Origin: JAEYFP01 sp047602645
Lineage (GTDB): Bacteria; Bacillota; Clostridia; Lachnospirales; Lachnospiraceae
Direction: 5' to 3'
NCBI GenBank assembly: GCA_047602645.1
Contig: JASGGU010000001.1
Span: 1-64,000 of the forward strand
Length of the DNA stretch: 64,000 bases
The notes beneath the pieces were generated by a model, which searched no databases, was not told where the DNA came from, and worked only from the letters and a program-made list of their open reading frames with translations. The first letter of the stretch is position 1, and every line of letters starts with the position of its first letter. The position numbers and the translations under genes were made by a program. Of this stretch, positions 1 to 9,887 are shown piece by piece.

Positions 1-194
1 GTGCTCTGGGCTGATTGATTCATCCTTCAATTACAGTTTGCGGAAACTCAAGCAACCAAAAACATTTAGGATCGGAAATAAAAAGCATGCAATATGTTAA
101 ATTTATTAAGTATTATCACATCTGATTTGTGTACATCAGTAATAGAAGAGGCGTCGCTGTTCATATATTGTATAAATACTTCCGCGAGGTTATT

Positions 195-1007
195 ATGGAT
201 TATTTTGAGAAAATAAGCGAATTGATAAAAAAGGCAAAGGGGAAATGCGCCGATCCTGATTTTATGAAAAAAGGAGTTATCGTGGCATTTGCCCTAATGC
301 TTGTATTTGCTGCAATGATTTACATTCCGCGGGCAACGACAGTCAGTAATACGGTGGACGGCCGGGAGCTTCCGATTTACAGCGTCGAAACCTCCGAAAA
401 AAAGGTGGCACTTTCTTTTGATGCCGCATGGGGGAATGAAGATACACAAAAGATCCTGGAAATTTTGAAAAAAAATAATTTGCATGTAACATTTTTTATG
501 ACAGGCGGATGGGTAGAAACGTACCCGGAGGATGTAAAGGCGATACAGGCGGCGGGGCATGATCTCGGCAACCACAGCGAAAACCACAAGAATATGAGTC
601 AGCTTTCCGATCAGGAAAAGAAAGAGGAGCTGATGACGGTACATAACCGGGTAAAAGAGCTGACAGGCGTGGACATGGAGTTGTTCCGTCCGCCGTATGG
701 AGATTATGACAATGCCGTCATCAATACGGCAAAAGACTGCGGGTATTATACGATTCAGTGGGATGTAGATTCTCTTGACTGGAAGGATTACGGAGCGGAC
801 TCCATAGTTAATACGGTATGCAACCACAAGCATCTCGGAAACGGCTCCATCATCCTAATGCACAACGGGGCGACCTATACCGCACAGGCACTTGAAAGCG
901 TTATTCAGGGACTGCAGGATCAAGGCTATAAGATTGTTCCGATTTCCGAGCTTGTTATCCGCGGAAATTACCACATGAACCATGAAGGCCGTCAGATTGC
1001 CGATTAG
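195..1007 (+). CDS. Polysaccharide deacetylase, PdaB-like (spore cortex/cell wall)
   Basis: A 270-residue membrane-anchored NodB-fold deacetylase that should act on extracytoplasmic peptidoglycan or another N-acetylated glycan. I start it at ATG 195, behind GAGG, rather than at an upstream in-frame codon. One membrane helix spans about residues 25-44. The catalytic domain follows: SFDAAWG near 75-80 (the PdaB form of the usual TFDDGP motif), NHSENH at 126-131 with the two metal-binding His, RPPYG at 165-169 and LMHNG near 221. PdaB is a sporulation protein in Bacillus; a CATATATT box upstream (about 160) resembles a sporulation sigma -10, but that is weak inference. A convergent terminator follows. 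Confidence 0.85.
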   Translation: MDYFEKISELIKKAKGKCADPDFMKKGVIVAFALMLVFAAMIYIPRATTVSNTVDGRELPIYSVETSEKKVALSFDAAWGNEDTQKILEILKKNNLHVTFFMTGGWVETYPEDVKAIQAAGHDLGNHSENHKNMSQLSDQEKKEELMTVHNRVKELTGVDMELFRPPYGDYDNAVINTAKDCGYYTIQWDVDSLDWKDYGADSIVNTVCNHKHLGNGSIILMHNGATYTAQALESVIQGLQDQGYKIVPISELVIRGNYHMNHEGRQIAD

Positions 1008-1024
1008 TTTTTTAATCGGCTTTT
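999..1024 (+). terminator. Intrinsic terminator of the deacetylase gene
   Basis: GCCGATTA (999-1006) and TAATCGGC (1013-1020) form an 8-bp stem around six bases, followed by TTTT. It overlaps the deacetylase stop codon and lies in the convergent gap with the GH3 gene. Confidence 0.75.
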
Positions 1025-3326
1025 AGTGAATCAGATGCCAGATTCCCCGCAGGAATTTTTTGTTTCCGAAATCAGCGACAGCCTGCGCAAAGTGCCCTTT
1101 GAGTAAAAAACTGTTCTGCACGTTGCGGATCGGAGATTCCTGCGCGCCCTTCATTGCCATTCGGTAATTGACGGTATCGCGGCCGCTGACTTTAGCCTGC
1201 AATTTTTCAAAATAACCGTACATCAGTCTGATAATCAGGCTGTCCTTTGCGATTTCTTTTACAGTGCTGTCGATGGTATAAGGGTGCAGAGGTGTCTTAA
1301 AAGGCGGCGGGGAAAGTATTCTGAGCCAGCTGTTCCGATCGGGACTTCCTGTGAGTGTGCGGTACCATCCGGCATCGGCGGTTTCCTGAAATACTTCGCC
1401 TGCGACAAAAAGCGTCGCTTTGCAGGAGCCGATATGAATCGTATATTCACCGGCATAGACTACCCAGCCGCCGTTCCATACGGCGAAGGTGCGTTCGTCA
1501 AATGAAAAACAGACCGTTTGGCTTTGCCCGGGTGCCAGAAATATCTTTTCAAAACCCTTCAGCTCCCGGATAGGGCGGTGGATCCCATTCGATGGCGCTT
1601 GCACATACATAAGAACGGCCTCACCTCCATAGAGGGAACCGGTATTGGTAATTATGACAGAAACCTGCGTTTGCGTCACTGATAAGTTCTGATAAGAGAA
1701 TGTTGTATAGGAAAGTCCGGTACCGAAGGGGAAGCGGACGGACTTCCCTGCCGATTCATAGTAACGGTAGCCGATATAAATTCCCTCCCGATACTCCGCA
1801 TGTTTCTCCTCTTTTCCGTAAAAAGCGGCACTCGGACAATCCTCATAGCAAAGCGGCCATGTTTCGGCCAGCCTGCCGCTCGGATTTACCTTGCCTGTCA
1901 GAAGATTCACAAGGGCGCCGGCGCCGGCCTGCCCGGATAACCCCATGTAAAGAATGGCCTTCACTGACTCTGCCCAAGGTGCTTCCACGGCACATCCGCA
2001 GCAGAGCACAACGACGGTATTGGGATTTGCCGAGATAATCTCCTGAATGAGACGATTTTGCCCGGCCGGTATTTTCATATCACTCCGGTCCAGACCCTCT
2101 GCCTCCGCAATATCGGGAAGGCCAGCGATGAGAATTACCTTCTTGGATGATTTTGCCAAGGCCGCCGCCTGCGCCAGCAGTTCCTCCGTTGTATTTCCTT
2201 CCGCATCATAGCCGGGGGCATAAGGAACTCCGGGCAGCAGAGATAGAAGATTGTCTACCCTTGTGGGACTGATCCGGCTGCTGCCGTGTCCCTGATAACG
2301 GAAGTCCTCCGCCATATAGCCGATCAGTACGATTTCCGATGTTTTACATGGCAGAATGCCGCCGTCATTTTTTAACAGCACAGCGCTTTCCTCTGCAATA
2401 TGCTGTGCAAGTGCATGCTGCTTCCTGTTGTCGACAGCGAAGCTGCGGGTTTTCTTTGTCTGTTCGGCCTGCTCCACAAAGCGGAGGATACGCAATGCAC
2501 TTTGATCGACAACGGATTCGTTCAGCACACCTTTTTTTATATCCCGGCAGACATCTCTTTCTCCATATGCATTTCCGCCGGGCATCACAAGATCACAGCC
2601 TGCCGCAAAGCTTTTGCTGCGATCATGAATCGCGCCCCAGTCGGTCACGACAAGGCCTTCATAACCCCATTCACCGCGCAGAATATCCGTCAAAAGATAA
2701 CGGTTGTCACTGCAATAAACGCCATTGAGCCGGTTATAGGCGCACATGACGGACCAAGGATGACTTTCTTTGATTGCATATTCAAAAGAAGTCAAATAAA
2801 GCTCCCGCAGTGTTCGCTCATCGATGCGGCTGTCTGAAATCATGCGGAAATCTTCTTGATTATTGCATGCAAAATGCTTTAAACTCGTGCCAATCCCTTT
2901 TTCCTGTGCCGCACTGATGTAGGCCGCTGCAAGCCTTCCCGACAGATACGGGTCTTCAGAAAAATATTCAAAATTTCTTCCGCACAGCGGATTGCGCTTT
3001 ACATTGACACCGGGCCCCAAAAACATGGAAACGTCAGCGGCACCGGCTTCCTCTGCGATTGCAGCGCCAGCTTCTCCCGCCAGCTTTTTATCGAAGCTGC
3101 ATGCCAGCAGGCTTTCGGATGGAAAGCAGACAGCTTCCTCCGAACGCATGATTCCGAGGGTATCTCCCGCTCCGGTCTGTTTACGAAGTCCGTTTGGACC
3201 GTCGCTCATCATGGCGGAAGGGATTCCGTACTTTGGAAATGCTTTTGTATGCCATTCATCCTTCCCGCTGCAAAATGCGACTTTTTCTTTTATGGTCATT
3301 TTTTTTATTTGACTTGTAAGTTTCAT
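1023..3326 (-). CDS. Glycoside hydrolase family 3 protein (beta-glucosidase-like)
   Basis: A 767-residue GH3 enzyme predicted to release terminal sugars, probably glucose, from beta-glucosides. The N-terminal barrel has SDGPNGLR near 41-48, GPGVNVKRNPLCGRNFEYFSED near 104-125, KHFACNNQE at 150-158 and the nucleophile motif VVTDWGA with Asp229. The second alpha/beta domain and a fibronectin III-like region (about 560-650) follow. The last 100 or so residues are a tail I do not recognise. No signal peptide is visible, so it is likely cytoplasmic. AGGAGG precedes the ATG. It is the last gene of a minus-strand unit behind a sugar symporter and an AraC regulator, which points to hydrolysis of imported oligosaccharides; the exact sugar cannot be read from sequence. 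Confidence 0.9.
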   Translation of the reverse strand: MKLTSQIKKMTIKEKVAFCSGKDEWHTKAFPKYGIPSAMMSDGPNGLRKQTGAGDTLGIMRSEEAVCFPSESLLACSFDKKLAGEAGAAIAEEAGAADVSMFLGPGVNVKRNPLCGRNFEYFSEDPYLSGRLAAAYISAAQEKGIGTSLKHFACNNQEDFRMISDSRIDERTLRELYLTSFEYAIKESHPWSVMCAYNRLNGVYCSDNRYLLTDILRGEWGYEGLVVTDWGAIHDRSKSFAAGCDLVMPGGNAYGERDVCRDIKKGVLNESVVDQSALRILRFVEQAEQTKKTRSFAVDNRKQHALAQHIAEESAVLLKNDGGILPCKTSEIVLIGYMAEDFRYQGHGSSRISPTRVDNLLSLLPGVPYAPGYDAEGNTTEELLAQAAALAKSSKKVILIAGLPDIAEAEGLDRSDMKIPAGQNRLIQEIISANPNTVVVLCCGCAVEAPWAESVKAILYMGLSGQAGAGALVNLLTGKVNPSGRLAETWPLCYEDCPSAAFYGKEEKHAEYREGIYIGYRYYESAGKSVRFPFGTGLSYTTFSYQNLSVTQTQVSVIITNTGSLYGGEAVLMYVQAPSNGIHRPIRELKGFEKIFLAPGQSQTVCFSFDERTFAVWNGGWVVYAGEYTIHIGSCKATLFVAGEVFQETADAGWYRTLTGSPDRNSWLRILSPPPFKTPLHPYTIDSTVKEIAKDSLIIRLMYGYFEKLQAKVSGRDTVNYRMAMKGAQESPIRNVQNSFLLKGHFAQAVADFGNKKFLRGIWHLIH

Positions 3327-3341
3327 TTAAGTGCCTCCTTA

Positions 3342-4736
3342 TCAGGAATGGTGTGACAGTTGTCTTTCGCAATCTTCCCGTGGCAGTTCGCCGTTATTAC
3401 ACAGGCTCATCAACTGAACATCTTTGTCTCTCAGTCGATAAAATTGAATTAATATCGGAAGGGCCAGAATGGAGCCGACAGCAGGCGCAAGAGTAAATAC
3501 CGTCCAGAACCCTTTCCCTGCCGCTGCGTCTACGACACCTGTTACGGGATCAGCGTTTGCGGAGGCAAAGCCGAACAAGCCGAGGATGATGAGTGAAAGA
3601 GAAGAGACAATGGCCGCGGTTAGTTTTGTCATGAAGGTCTGCAGAGAAAAGCAAATTCCCTCCTGCCGCTCTCCGGTTGTATAGTGTCCGTATTCGACGA
3701 GGTCGGGTACAAACAAAAACAAAAGAATATTATAACCGCCGAAGCCGATCGCCCGAATGAACATGGTGCCATACAGCAGTATGGGATTCTGATAGCCGGT
3801 GACGTATTGCAAAATACTTGCCGCAATAAACAAGGCAATGGAAAAAATATAGAGCAGAAATTTGTCTGTTTTTTTGGAAAGGGTGGGGATAAGGGCAGCT
3901 ATCGCGATCATAGGCACTGTGCAGATGCCAAGAAGAATTGTTCCGACTGCAGTGCTTCCGAGCACATAATGGGCAAAAATAGGAATCAAAATTTCAACCG
4001 ACATCGTCGACGCAATGAAAAAGTAAGAAATAAAAAATACAAGCAGATATTTATTTTTCCTGAGTGCCCTGAACATCTCATGGAGTGTCGGATCATTTTC
4101 ATTATGCGCATGGCTTCTTTCCTTGCAGAAAAGTAAGACGGGAAACATCAAAAGCATTGCGAGTATAGCCAGACAGACGGCGAGAATTGTCCATCCGGCA
4201 GACAAGTAAAGCGCTTCAATACCGAGTGTTGCTAAAATGGAACCTGCCGTAGCAAAAAGCCGGCCGAAAGAGAGAATATAGGTGCGCTCTTCCACAATTG
4301 CACTCATTGAGGTCGAAAGCGCAAAAATAGGAGCATCGCACATCGTGTAGCTGGTGTCCCAGAAAATATAGCCGATGACTGCCCACGCAATTTTTGCACT
4401 TTGGGGTAGAGTTTCGGGCATCGCAAATAAAAAAACAGTTGAGGCAGGAATCAAAATCCATGATATTTTTAGCCAAGGCAGAAAGCGTCCCTTACGGAAT
4501 TTGGCTTTATCCATGATGATGCCGAAAACAGGGTCGTTCACTGCATCCCAAATTTTCGGAATAAGCAGGACACTGGCTACAGTTACCTCACTTAAACCTT
4601 TGTTGATCAGAAACAATGCTGTAAAAGTAGAAACGATCATATAGAATAAATTTTGTCCCGCAAAATATAATCCATAGCTTATCCGTTCAATGCGTGAGGT
4701 TTGCCATCCGTTCTGATTTTTTATTGAAATCATCAT
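3342..4736 (-). CDS. GPH-family sugar:cation symporter (MFS_2)
   Basis: A 464-residue polytopic membrane protein with about 12 hydrophobic segments of the glycoside-pentoside-hexuronide family. Visible family hallmarks are the N-terminal YGLYFAGQNLFY segment, a D-x-x-NDPVFG loop (DAVNDPVFG) followed by a basic stretch RKGRF, and RAIGFGGYN in the second half. It should import a glycoside or oligosaccharide with Na+ or H+. It ends 15 bp before the GH3 gene and follows the AraC gene by 126 bp. That gap holds an AT-rich stretch and a small hairpin, so a separate promoter is possible. GGAGGAG precedes the start. Confidence 0.88.
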   Translation of the reverse strand: MMISIKNQNGWQTSRIERISYGLYFAGQNLFYMIVSTFTALFLINKGLSEVTVASVLLIPKIWDAVNDPVFGIIMDKAKFRKGRFLPWLKISWILIPASTVFLFAMPETLPQSAKIAWAVIGYIFWDTSYTMCDAPIFALSTSMSAIVEERTYILSFGRLFATAGSILATLGIEALYLSAGWTILAVCLAILAMLLMFPVLLFCKERSHAHNENDPTLHEMFRALRKNKYLLVFFISYFFIASTMSVEILIPIFAHYVLGSTAVGTILLGICTVPMIAIAALIPTLSKKTDKFLLYIFSIALFIAASILQYVTGYQNPILLYGTMFIRAIGFGGYNILLFLFVPDLVEYGHYTTGERQEGICFSLQTFMTKLTAAIVSSLSLIILGLFGFASANADPVTGVVDAAAGKGFWTVFTLAPAVGSILALPILIQFYRLRDKDVQLMSLCNNGELPREDCERQLSHHS

Positions 4737-4862
4737 CCATCTCCTCCAATCCTGTTTGTTAGAAAACTCTTTTGTTTAGAATATAAAAAAAAGAAGGAAA
4801 AATATATCAGATATCTTACCTTCTTATCGAAATTCTTACTATCCTATCGAGGCGCTATGTAA

Positions 4863-5666
4863 TCAAAAGGTGTCTCGGTATGTTTCATTGTGACGCAGAC
4901 GAAATTCTCCGAGCGTCAATCCCGTAGATCTTTTAAAGAGTGTCTGCAAATGGCTTTGCGAAGAAAAACCGAGAAATTGAGCGATTTCATCATTCGTATA
5001 TTCCGAATATTGAAGCATGTGCTTTGCGTTTTCCAGCTTTTTTTGTATAATATATTGATGAAGGGGAATTCCCTCATATTTGTGAAAGATTCGTGATAAA
5101 TAATCCGGGTTCGTTTTAAGCCCGGCGGCAATTGCCTTTACCTCGATTTTTGTATGGAGATGTTTAAATACATACTCCTTCGTTTCCCTGATAAGGTGAT
5201 GATATTCGGTCTGCGGCTTTGCCTTTATCAGGGAGGAAAATTCCTCCATGGCGGCAATTGTCACCTGAATACATTCCGTTTCCTCCAAGCTCTCTTCGAT
5301 ACATTGAATGCAGGCGTCCGACAGGGAAAATGCGTGTTCCAGATCCAGAAGGTGTGCATTTAAGATCTGACGGGTTAATACACAGATCGTACAAATACAA
5401 TGATTTTTCACATTGCGGAGCCATTCTCCTGAAAGCATTCCCATTTCTCCGTCAGCATCCTGGCATAAGAACCGGCGGATTGCTTCCGTTCCTGACTTGA
5501 CAGCCTCAAACGCATTTTCTTCCCACTGCAGGGTATTATGCGATAGCCCGTATTCCTGCCGCTCAAACATAATGCCGGTCAATTTCCTGCGAATGGATTT
5601 GATTGTTTTTTCCTCATAAAAAACGGAATACTTGTTTTTCAGTTTCCTGATATCTTCTTCTCCCAT
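4863..5666 (-). CDS. AraC-family transcriptional regulator
   Basis: A 267-residue regulator with the double helix-turn-helix AraC domain at the C-terminus (about residues 165-260, including KTNPDYLSRIFHKYEG and FSSQSHLQTLFKRSTG). The helical N-terminal half is not a recognisable cupin, so the ligand is unknown. Start at ATG 5666 behind GGAGG. It is first in the minus-strand series AraC-symporter-GH3 and most likely controls it. Confidence is high for the family and moderate for the target. Confidence 0.88.
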   Translation of the reverse strand: MGEEDIRKLKNKYSVFYEEKTIKSIRRKLTGIMFERQEYGLSHNTLQWEENAFEAVKSGTEAIRRFLCQDADGEMGMLSGEWLRNVKNHCICTICVLTRQILNAHLLDLEHAFSLSDACIQCIEESLEETECIQVTIAAMEEFSSLIKAKPQTEYHHLIRETKEYVFKHLHTKIEVKAIAAGLKTNPDYLSRIFHKYEGIPLHQYIIQKKLENAKHMLQYSEYTNDEIAQFLGFSSQSHLQTLFKRSTGLTLGEFRLRHNETYRDTF

Positions 5667-5712
5667 ACGTTAACCTCCCCTTCCAAGGGATGAATAAATG
5701 TATTCAAAATAA

Positions 5713-5813
5713 TATTGCTGTTCACGCTGTTCTCAGCACCGCATAATTTTTGCATACAAATTCGCTCCGCAAAGCAGAAATCATCTCTTGAATCATGTTC
5801 TTACACAGTGATA
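5713..5813 (-). repeat. Dispersed hairpin element, copy A
   Basis: About 100 bp that align, on the minus strand, with 16701-16799. The shared core includes TTCGCTCCGC and GCAGAAATCATCTCT, with diverged ends (TATTGCTG here against TGTTACTG in copy B). It sits in the intergenic region upstream of the AraC regulator. It looks like a small non-coding mobile or palindromic repeat; the rest of 5667-5927 holds only AT-rich promoter-like sequence. Confidence 0.7.
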
Positions 5814-5927
5814 AAATAATACTTAATACTGCGTTCATTTTTATTTTTTATGTGGAATTATAATATGTTTTATGATACAATGAGTGAAAATCACTTGCAA
5901 GTGTAATTTTAGAAAGGAGGAACCAAA

Positions 5928-6347
5928 ATGAAAAGTGATGAATTTAGAGAGTTGAAAGAAATGATTTCGTCAATAGCCGGAAATATGGTGACCAAAGATG
6001 ATATCAGGAATATGGCAACGAAAGACGATATCAAGAATATGGCGACGAAAGACGACATCCGGAGGATATGGGATGTTATGGCGACGAAAGCAGACCTTGA
6101 AGAGTTGCGTTATGTCACCTCAAGGGAATTGCAGGTTGCGCATGATTCCCTGAAGCAGTCCATTGATTTGCTGACGGATCGGGTAACAATGCTTGAGTAT
6201 AAGGTGGATGGGGCGCACAACCTTGTACTGGATAAGAAGGAGTACATCAACCGTCTGCCGAAAACGGAAGACAGATTGTTTGCCTTGGAAACCGTTTGCA
6301 GAGAGCATACCGGCCAGATTGGGGACTTGATTTCTGCGAGTATTTAA
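5928..6347 (+). CDS. Coiled-coil protein with MATKDDI repeats
   Basis: A 139-residue charged protein behind a strong AAAGGAGG site. Residues 20-55 contain the repeated units MVTKDDI, MATKDDI, MATKDDI and MATKADL, and the remainder continues as predicted long helices (LKQSIDLLTDRVTMLEYKVD). No membrane segment or signal peptide is seen. It resembles small coiled-coil proteins of Firmicutes that pair with phage or membrane proteins, but the function is unknown. Confidence 0.7.
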   Translation: MKSDEFRELKEMISSIAGNMVTKDDIRNMATKDDIKNMATKDDIRRIWDVMATKADLEELRYVTSRELQVAHDSLKQSIDLLTDRVTMLEYKVDGAHNLVLDKKEYINRLPKTEDRLFALETVCREHTGQIGDLISASI

Positions 6348-6598
6348 GTTAGAAAAGAAAGTCTATTTGCAATTCTTAATACAATTCTGAATATCATGGG
6401 CAACTCATAATCAGATAGGACGGATCTACTGAGTTCCTGACAAAGTAACAAAATCAAGTAAAATGAAAAATTAAAGAATTCCATCGTATTTTCATGTCGT
6501 TTGTGATATGGTATAGGTATCTTGTTGCCGGCAGAGATAGTGCTGTGCACGGAAAACGGGAAATCTGTGAATTTGACAGAAACAGCATGAGGAATGGC

Positions 6599-8938
6599 AT
6601 GGAAATACAATCGAAATTACAGGAATTGGATGTTTTATTTCAAAAGAAAAAAATAGATGAGGTCGGCATATTTTTAAAGAAAAGTATAAAAGAAGCAAGA
6701 GAGGAGCAGGACAGTTCGTCATTAATTACTTTGCTGAATGAAATTATCGGGTATTGCAGAGATACGGGAAAATATGACGAGGCAGCCGTTTACAGCAGGG
6801 AAGTGCTTGCGGTTATGCAAAAGGAGGGGCTTGCCGGTACAATTCCTTATGCGACGACACTTTTGAATATCGCTAATGCAGATCGCGCTGCGGGAAGGCT
6901 GGAGGAGTCGCTGAAGCTGTACAGGCAGGTGCTTTCTGTTTATGATGGAGTGATTGAACGAACGGATTATCGCTATGCAGCCCTATATAACAATTTGAGC
7001 CTGCTTTATCAGGAAATGGGAGATTTTGTGAAGGCTGTGGAGACGCTTGAAGAAGCGCTTTCCATTATTTCCTTATACAAAGAAGAACGGATAGCGCTCG
7101 CGGTTACGCATACCAATTTGGCATCCTCCTTACTTAGAATTGACAGAGACGAAGAAGCAGCGCTTCATCTAAAAGAAGCGTTTACTATTTTTGAACAGGA
7201 TGAAGAAAAGGATTATCATTACAGCGCGGCACTTGCGGTGATGGGGGAGGCAGAATTTCGTGCGGAACGTTATGAGCCGGCCGCAGAATACTATGAGAGG
7301 GCGCTTGCGGAATTGGAAAGCCATGTTGGAAAGACGCCCGGCTATGAGACGATCAAAGAAAATCTGGAACAAGTATATAAGAAACTTGATGTGAATAAAA
7401 AGCCCGTGGAGGGTAAGAAAAGCAGTGGATTGGCTTTATGCGAACAGTTTTACGAGACCTATGGCAGGCAAATGATCAGAGAAAAATTTCCGGACTATGA
7501 ATCGCATATTGCCGTAGGACTTGTCGGTGAAGGCTCCGACTGCTTTGGCTTTGATGATCAGTATTCCGGAGATCATGATTTTGGGCCGGGTTTTTGTATG
7601 TGGCTGAATGAGGAAGATTTTAGCCGGATCGGAGAGCGGTTGGGGGCTGCCTACGAAGCCCTACCCGTGACGTTTCAGGGAATCACACGTATTACGACAC
7701 CTCGGAGTCAGGGAAGGACAGGAGTTTTTTCCATTTCCGGTTTTTACGGAAGCTTGCTTGCTGTCAATACGATGCCTGAAACAGAGGATCAGTGGTTTGC
7801 GATTGAGGAATGGCGCCTGGCATCTGCCGTAAACGGAAAAGTGTTTCGGGATGATGCCGGAGAATTTACAGAGATACGTGAAAGACTGTGTGCCTATTAT
7901 CCGGAAACTGTATGGAAAAAGAAAATTGCGGCAGAGTTGTTTACCATGGCGCAGCTTGGGCAATATAATTATGAACGGATGTTAAAGCGCGGTGAAAAGG
8001 TGACGGCTGAAATTATCCTTTCGGATTATATGAAACACACGATGCAGCTCATCTATCTTTTGAATCGCAGGTATGCACCCTATTATAAATGGCTTCACCG
8101 TGGTATGGCGGAACTTTCTCATCTGCCCGAAATTATGGACATCTTGCAGGCAATGTATGATATGCCAAAGGGGGATGAGCGGATCCCGATGACAATTGAA
8201 ATAATTGCAGCGCTTATCATCGGTAAACTGAGGGAGCTGGGGCTTGCAGAAAGGGAAGAAGTCAGTCCGGAAACCTATCTGGAGGTATATGCGGACAGCC
8301 TGCTTACCTCCAAAGAGAGTATGGATGCAAAAAGAAAGGCATTGATCGAAAAGCTGATTCATCTGGAGTGGACAGCGTTTGATAAAGTAAAGAATGAAGG
8401 CGGGCGGGCCGACTGCCAGGATGATTGGCAGACATTTTCCATCATGCGCATGAGCCAGTATGAGACATGGAAGGATGCAATGCTCAGGGCTTATATCTCG
8501 GATTTTGAAGCGGCACAGGCGGCAGGCTGGAATCTGATTGCGGAAAAGTACGGACGGATGGAGGAAAGCACGGCGCCTGACCAGTATGCAAAAATTAAGG
8601 ACAAACTGCCGGCACTGAGCAAAGAAAAAAAACAGATCATTGAGGAAATTGTGCACGTGCAGGTATCCTGGATGGATGACTTCGCACGGCGATATCCAAA
8701 GACGGCGAAAACGGCAAGAAGCATTCATACTTATGAGGACAATCTGTATCATACTTCCTTTGAAACGTATCTCAGGGGCGAGCTTGGAACCTATTCGGAT
8801 CAAACCCTTCTGCTCTATGGAAGCTTTATCGCAGAAATCGCCAGGGAAGGAAAAAATCTTGCAGAGTTAATTAATGAAAATATTGCAAGGGCATATGGCT
8901 ATTTGTCCCTCAAGGATCTGGAAACAAAACTTCAGTAA
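6599..8938 (+). CDS. TPR-DUF4037-DUF4125-like fusion protein
   Basis: A 780-residue cytoplasmic protein; I prefer ATG 6599 (AGGA five bases upstream) to the longer frame starting at 6494. Residues about 5-265 are tetratricopeptide-like helix pairs (KYDEAAVYSREVLAV, GRLEESLKLYRQVLSVY, FVKAVETLEEAL). Residues about 280-560 match my memory of DUF4037, which has a nucleotidyltransferase-like signature: here GS at 312-313 is followed eleven residues later by DHD (325-327). Residues about 580-780 (DDWQTFSIMRMSQY, KYGRMMEST-like KYGRMEEST, YETYLRG-like) resemble DUF4125. The family names are recalled, not searched. The substrate is unknown. The next gene follows after 75 bp and is probably co-transcribed. 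Confidence 0.75.
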   Translation: MEIQSKLQELDVLFQKKKIDEVGIFLKKSIKEAREEQDSSSLITLLNEIIGYCRDTGKYDEAAVYSREVLAVMQKEGLAGTIPYATTLLNIANADRAAGRLEESLKLYRQVLSVYDGVIERTDYRYAALYNNLSLLYQEMGDFVKAVETLEEALSIISLYKEERIALAVTHTNLASSLLRIDRDEEAALHLKEAFTIFEQDEEKDYHYSAALAVMGEAEFRAERYEPAAEYYERALAELESHVGKTPGYETIKENLEQVYKKLDVNKKPVEGKKSSGLALCEQFYETYGRQMIREKFPDYESHIAVGLVGEGSDCFGFDDQYSGDHDFGPGFCMWLNEEDFSRIGERLGAAYEALPVTFQGITRITTPRSQGRTGVFSISGFYGSLLAVNTMPETEDQWFAIEEWRLASAVNGKVFRDDAGEFTEIRERLCAYYPETVWKKKIAAELFTMAQLGQYNYERMLKRGEKVTAEIILSDYMKHTMQLIYLLNRRYAPYYKWLHRGMAELSHLPEIMDILQAMYDMPKGDERIPMTIEIIAALIIGKLRELGLAEREEVSPETYLEVYADSLLTSKESMDAKRKALIEKLIHLEWTAFDKVKNEGGRADCQDDWQTFSIMRMSQYETWKDAMLRAYISDFEAAQAAGWNLIAEKYGRMEESTAPDQYAKIKDKLPALSKEKKQIIEEIVHVQVSWMDDFARRYPKTAKTARSIHTYEDNLYHTSFETYLRGELGTYSDQTLLLYGSFIAEIAREGKNLAELINENIARAYGYLSLKDLETKLQ

Positions 8939-9013
8939 AAATGAGCAGGCGAGAGGCAACCGTTCAACTTAAGTCTGAACGGTTAAGGCAAAATTGAAGA
9001 AAGGAAGAAGAAG

Positions 9014-9823
9014 ATGGAGGATATCAAGCGGATCCTGCAAATAGAGGCGGGAGACCTGTTTCCGATTGTGGGGAAGCTTGCAGAAAAATATACGGGAAAA
9101 GAGAGTACTTCGGTTTCGGAGGAAACCGCCAGGATGCTGCTGGAAGCTGTTTATTATTGCATCCGGGAGGCAGAGGAGGAGGGAGCTTTTGTCCAAACAG
9201 CCGCAGAGGCGTATGAAATGGGTTATAAGCTTGTTCTTGCGAAACTCAAAAAGGCCGAACAGTTATACCGGATGATTACGGAAAAATTTCAGGCCTATGA
9301 AAACGAAGCATATCATGATACAATTATAAAAGGAATGCCCGAATTCTTTTTGCGCTATAATCCCAGATTTAAACCGCAGGATCATCTCCTAACACTGGAT
9401 TATCCCCTGCTTTCGGGGAATTATGAGCTTAGCGGTATTGACCGGATTTATGATTATCTGTTAAAAATACGGCTGGAGCAGCGCTTTTTGAAAAAATTGC
9501 CGGAAGAATATGTCAGGCAGTGTCTTGTGGATTATTGGACAGACTATGAGGGACTGCTGATTAATGTTTGCCAAGTTGTATTGGAACAGATTCTTAAAAG
9601 TATGTTGGCAGAAAAATCGCTTACTGAGAATTATTCGGAAGCCCACCGGACAAGATTGAAACAGTTATGTACTAAATTGGATCGGGAGGAACTTGCGGCA
9701 AAATTAAATGGTTTGCTGCAGCTTTTAATTGAGCAGAAATATGGGGGCAATGCTACTCTCTATGAGTATCTTGCGGCAGATATTCCGGAGCTTGTGGTGA
9801 TTCTGAAAAACAGCGAGCAGTAA
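9014..9823 (+). CDS. Conserved protein of unknown function (DUF6179-like)
   Basis: A 269-residue soluble, helix-rich protein behind GGAAGAAG. The segment RYNPRFKPQDHLLTLDYPLL near residues 115-135 is the most distinctive part and recalls DUF6179 proteins of Lachnospiraceae. No catalytic motif is evident. It lies 75 bp behind the TPR/DUF4037 gene and before a membrane protein gene, so the three may work together. The function is not known to me. Confidence 0.65.
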   Translation: MEDIKRILQIEAGDLFPIVGKLAEKYTGKESTSVSEETARMLLEAVYYCIREAEEEGAFVQTAAEAYEMGYKLVLAKLKKAEQLYRMITEKFQAYENEAYHDTIIKGMPEFFLRYNPRFKPQDHLLTLDYPLLSGNYELSGIDRIYDYLLKIRLEQRFLKKLPEEYVRQCLVDYWTDYEGLLINVCQVVLEQILKSMLAEKSLTENYSEAHRTRLKQLCTKLDREELAAKLNGLLQLLIEQKYGGNATLYEYLAADIPELVVILKNSEQ

Positions 9824-9887
9824 ATGGTTATGGGGAAGCCATAGGCTGGATCGTAACAGTAGATATGTGGTAAGGGGAGCAATTAAA

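Noticed and set aside
7982..8803. 273-codon minus-strand frame inside the TPR/DUF4037 gene
   Set aside because: The plus-strand product shows TPR and DUF motifs throughout; the antisense frame has none and no ribosome site.
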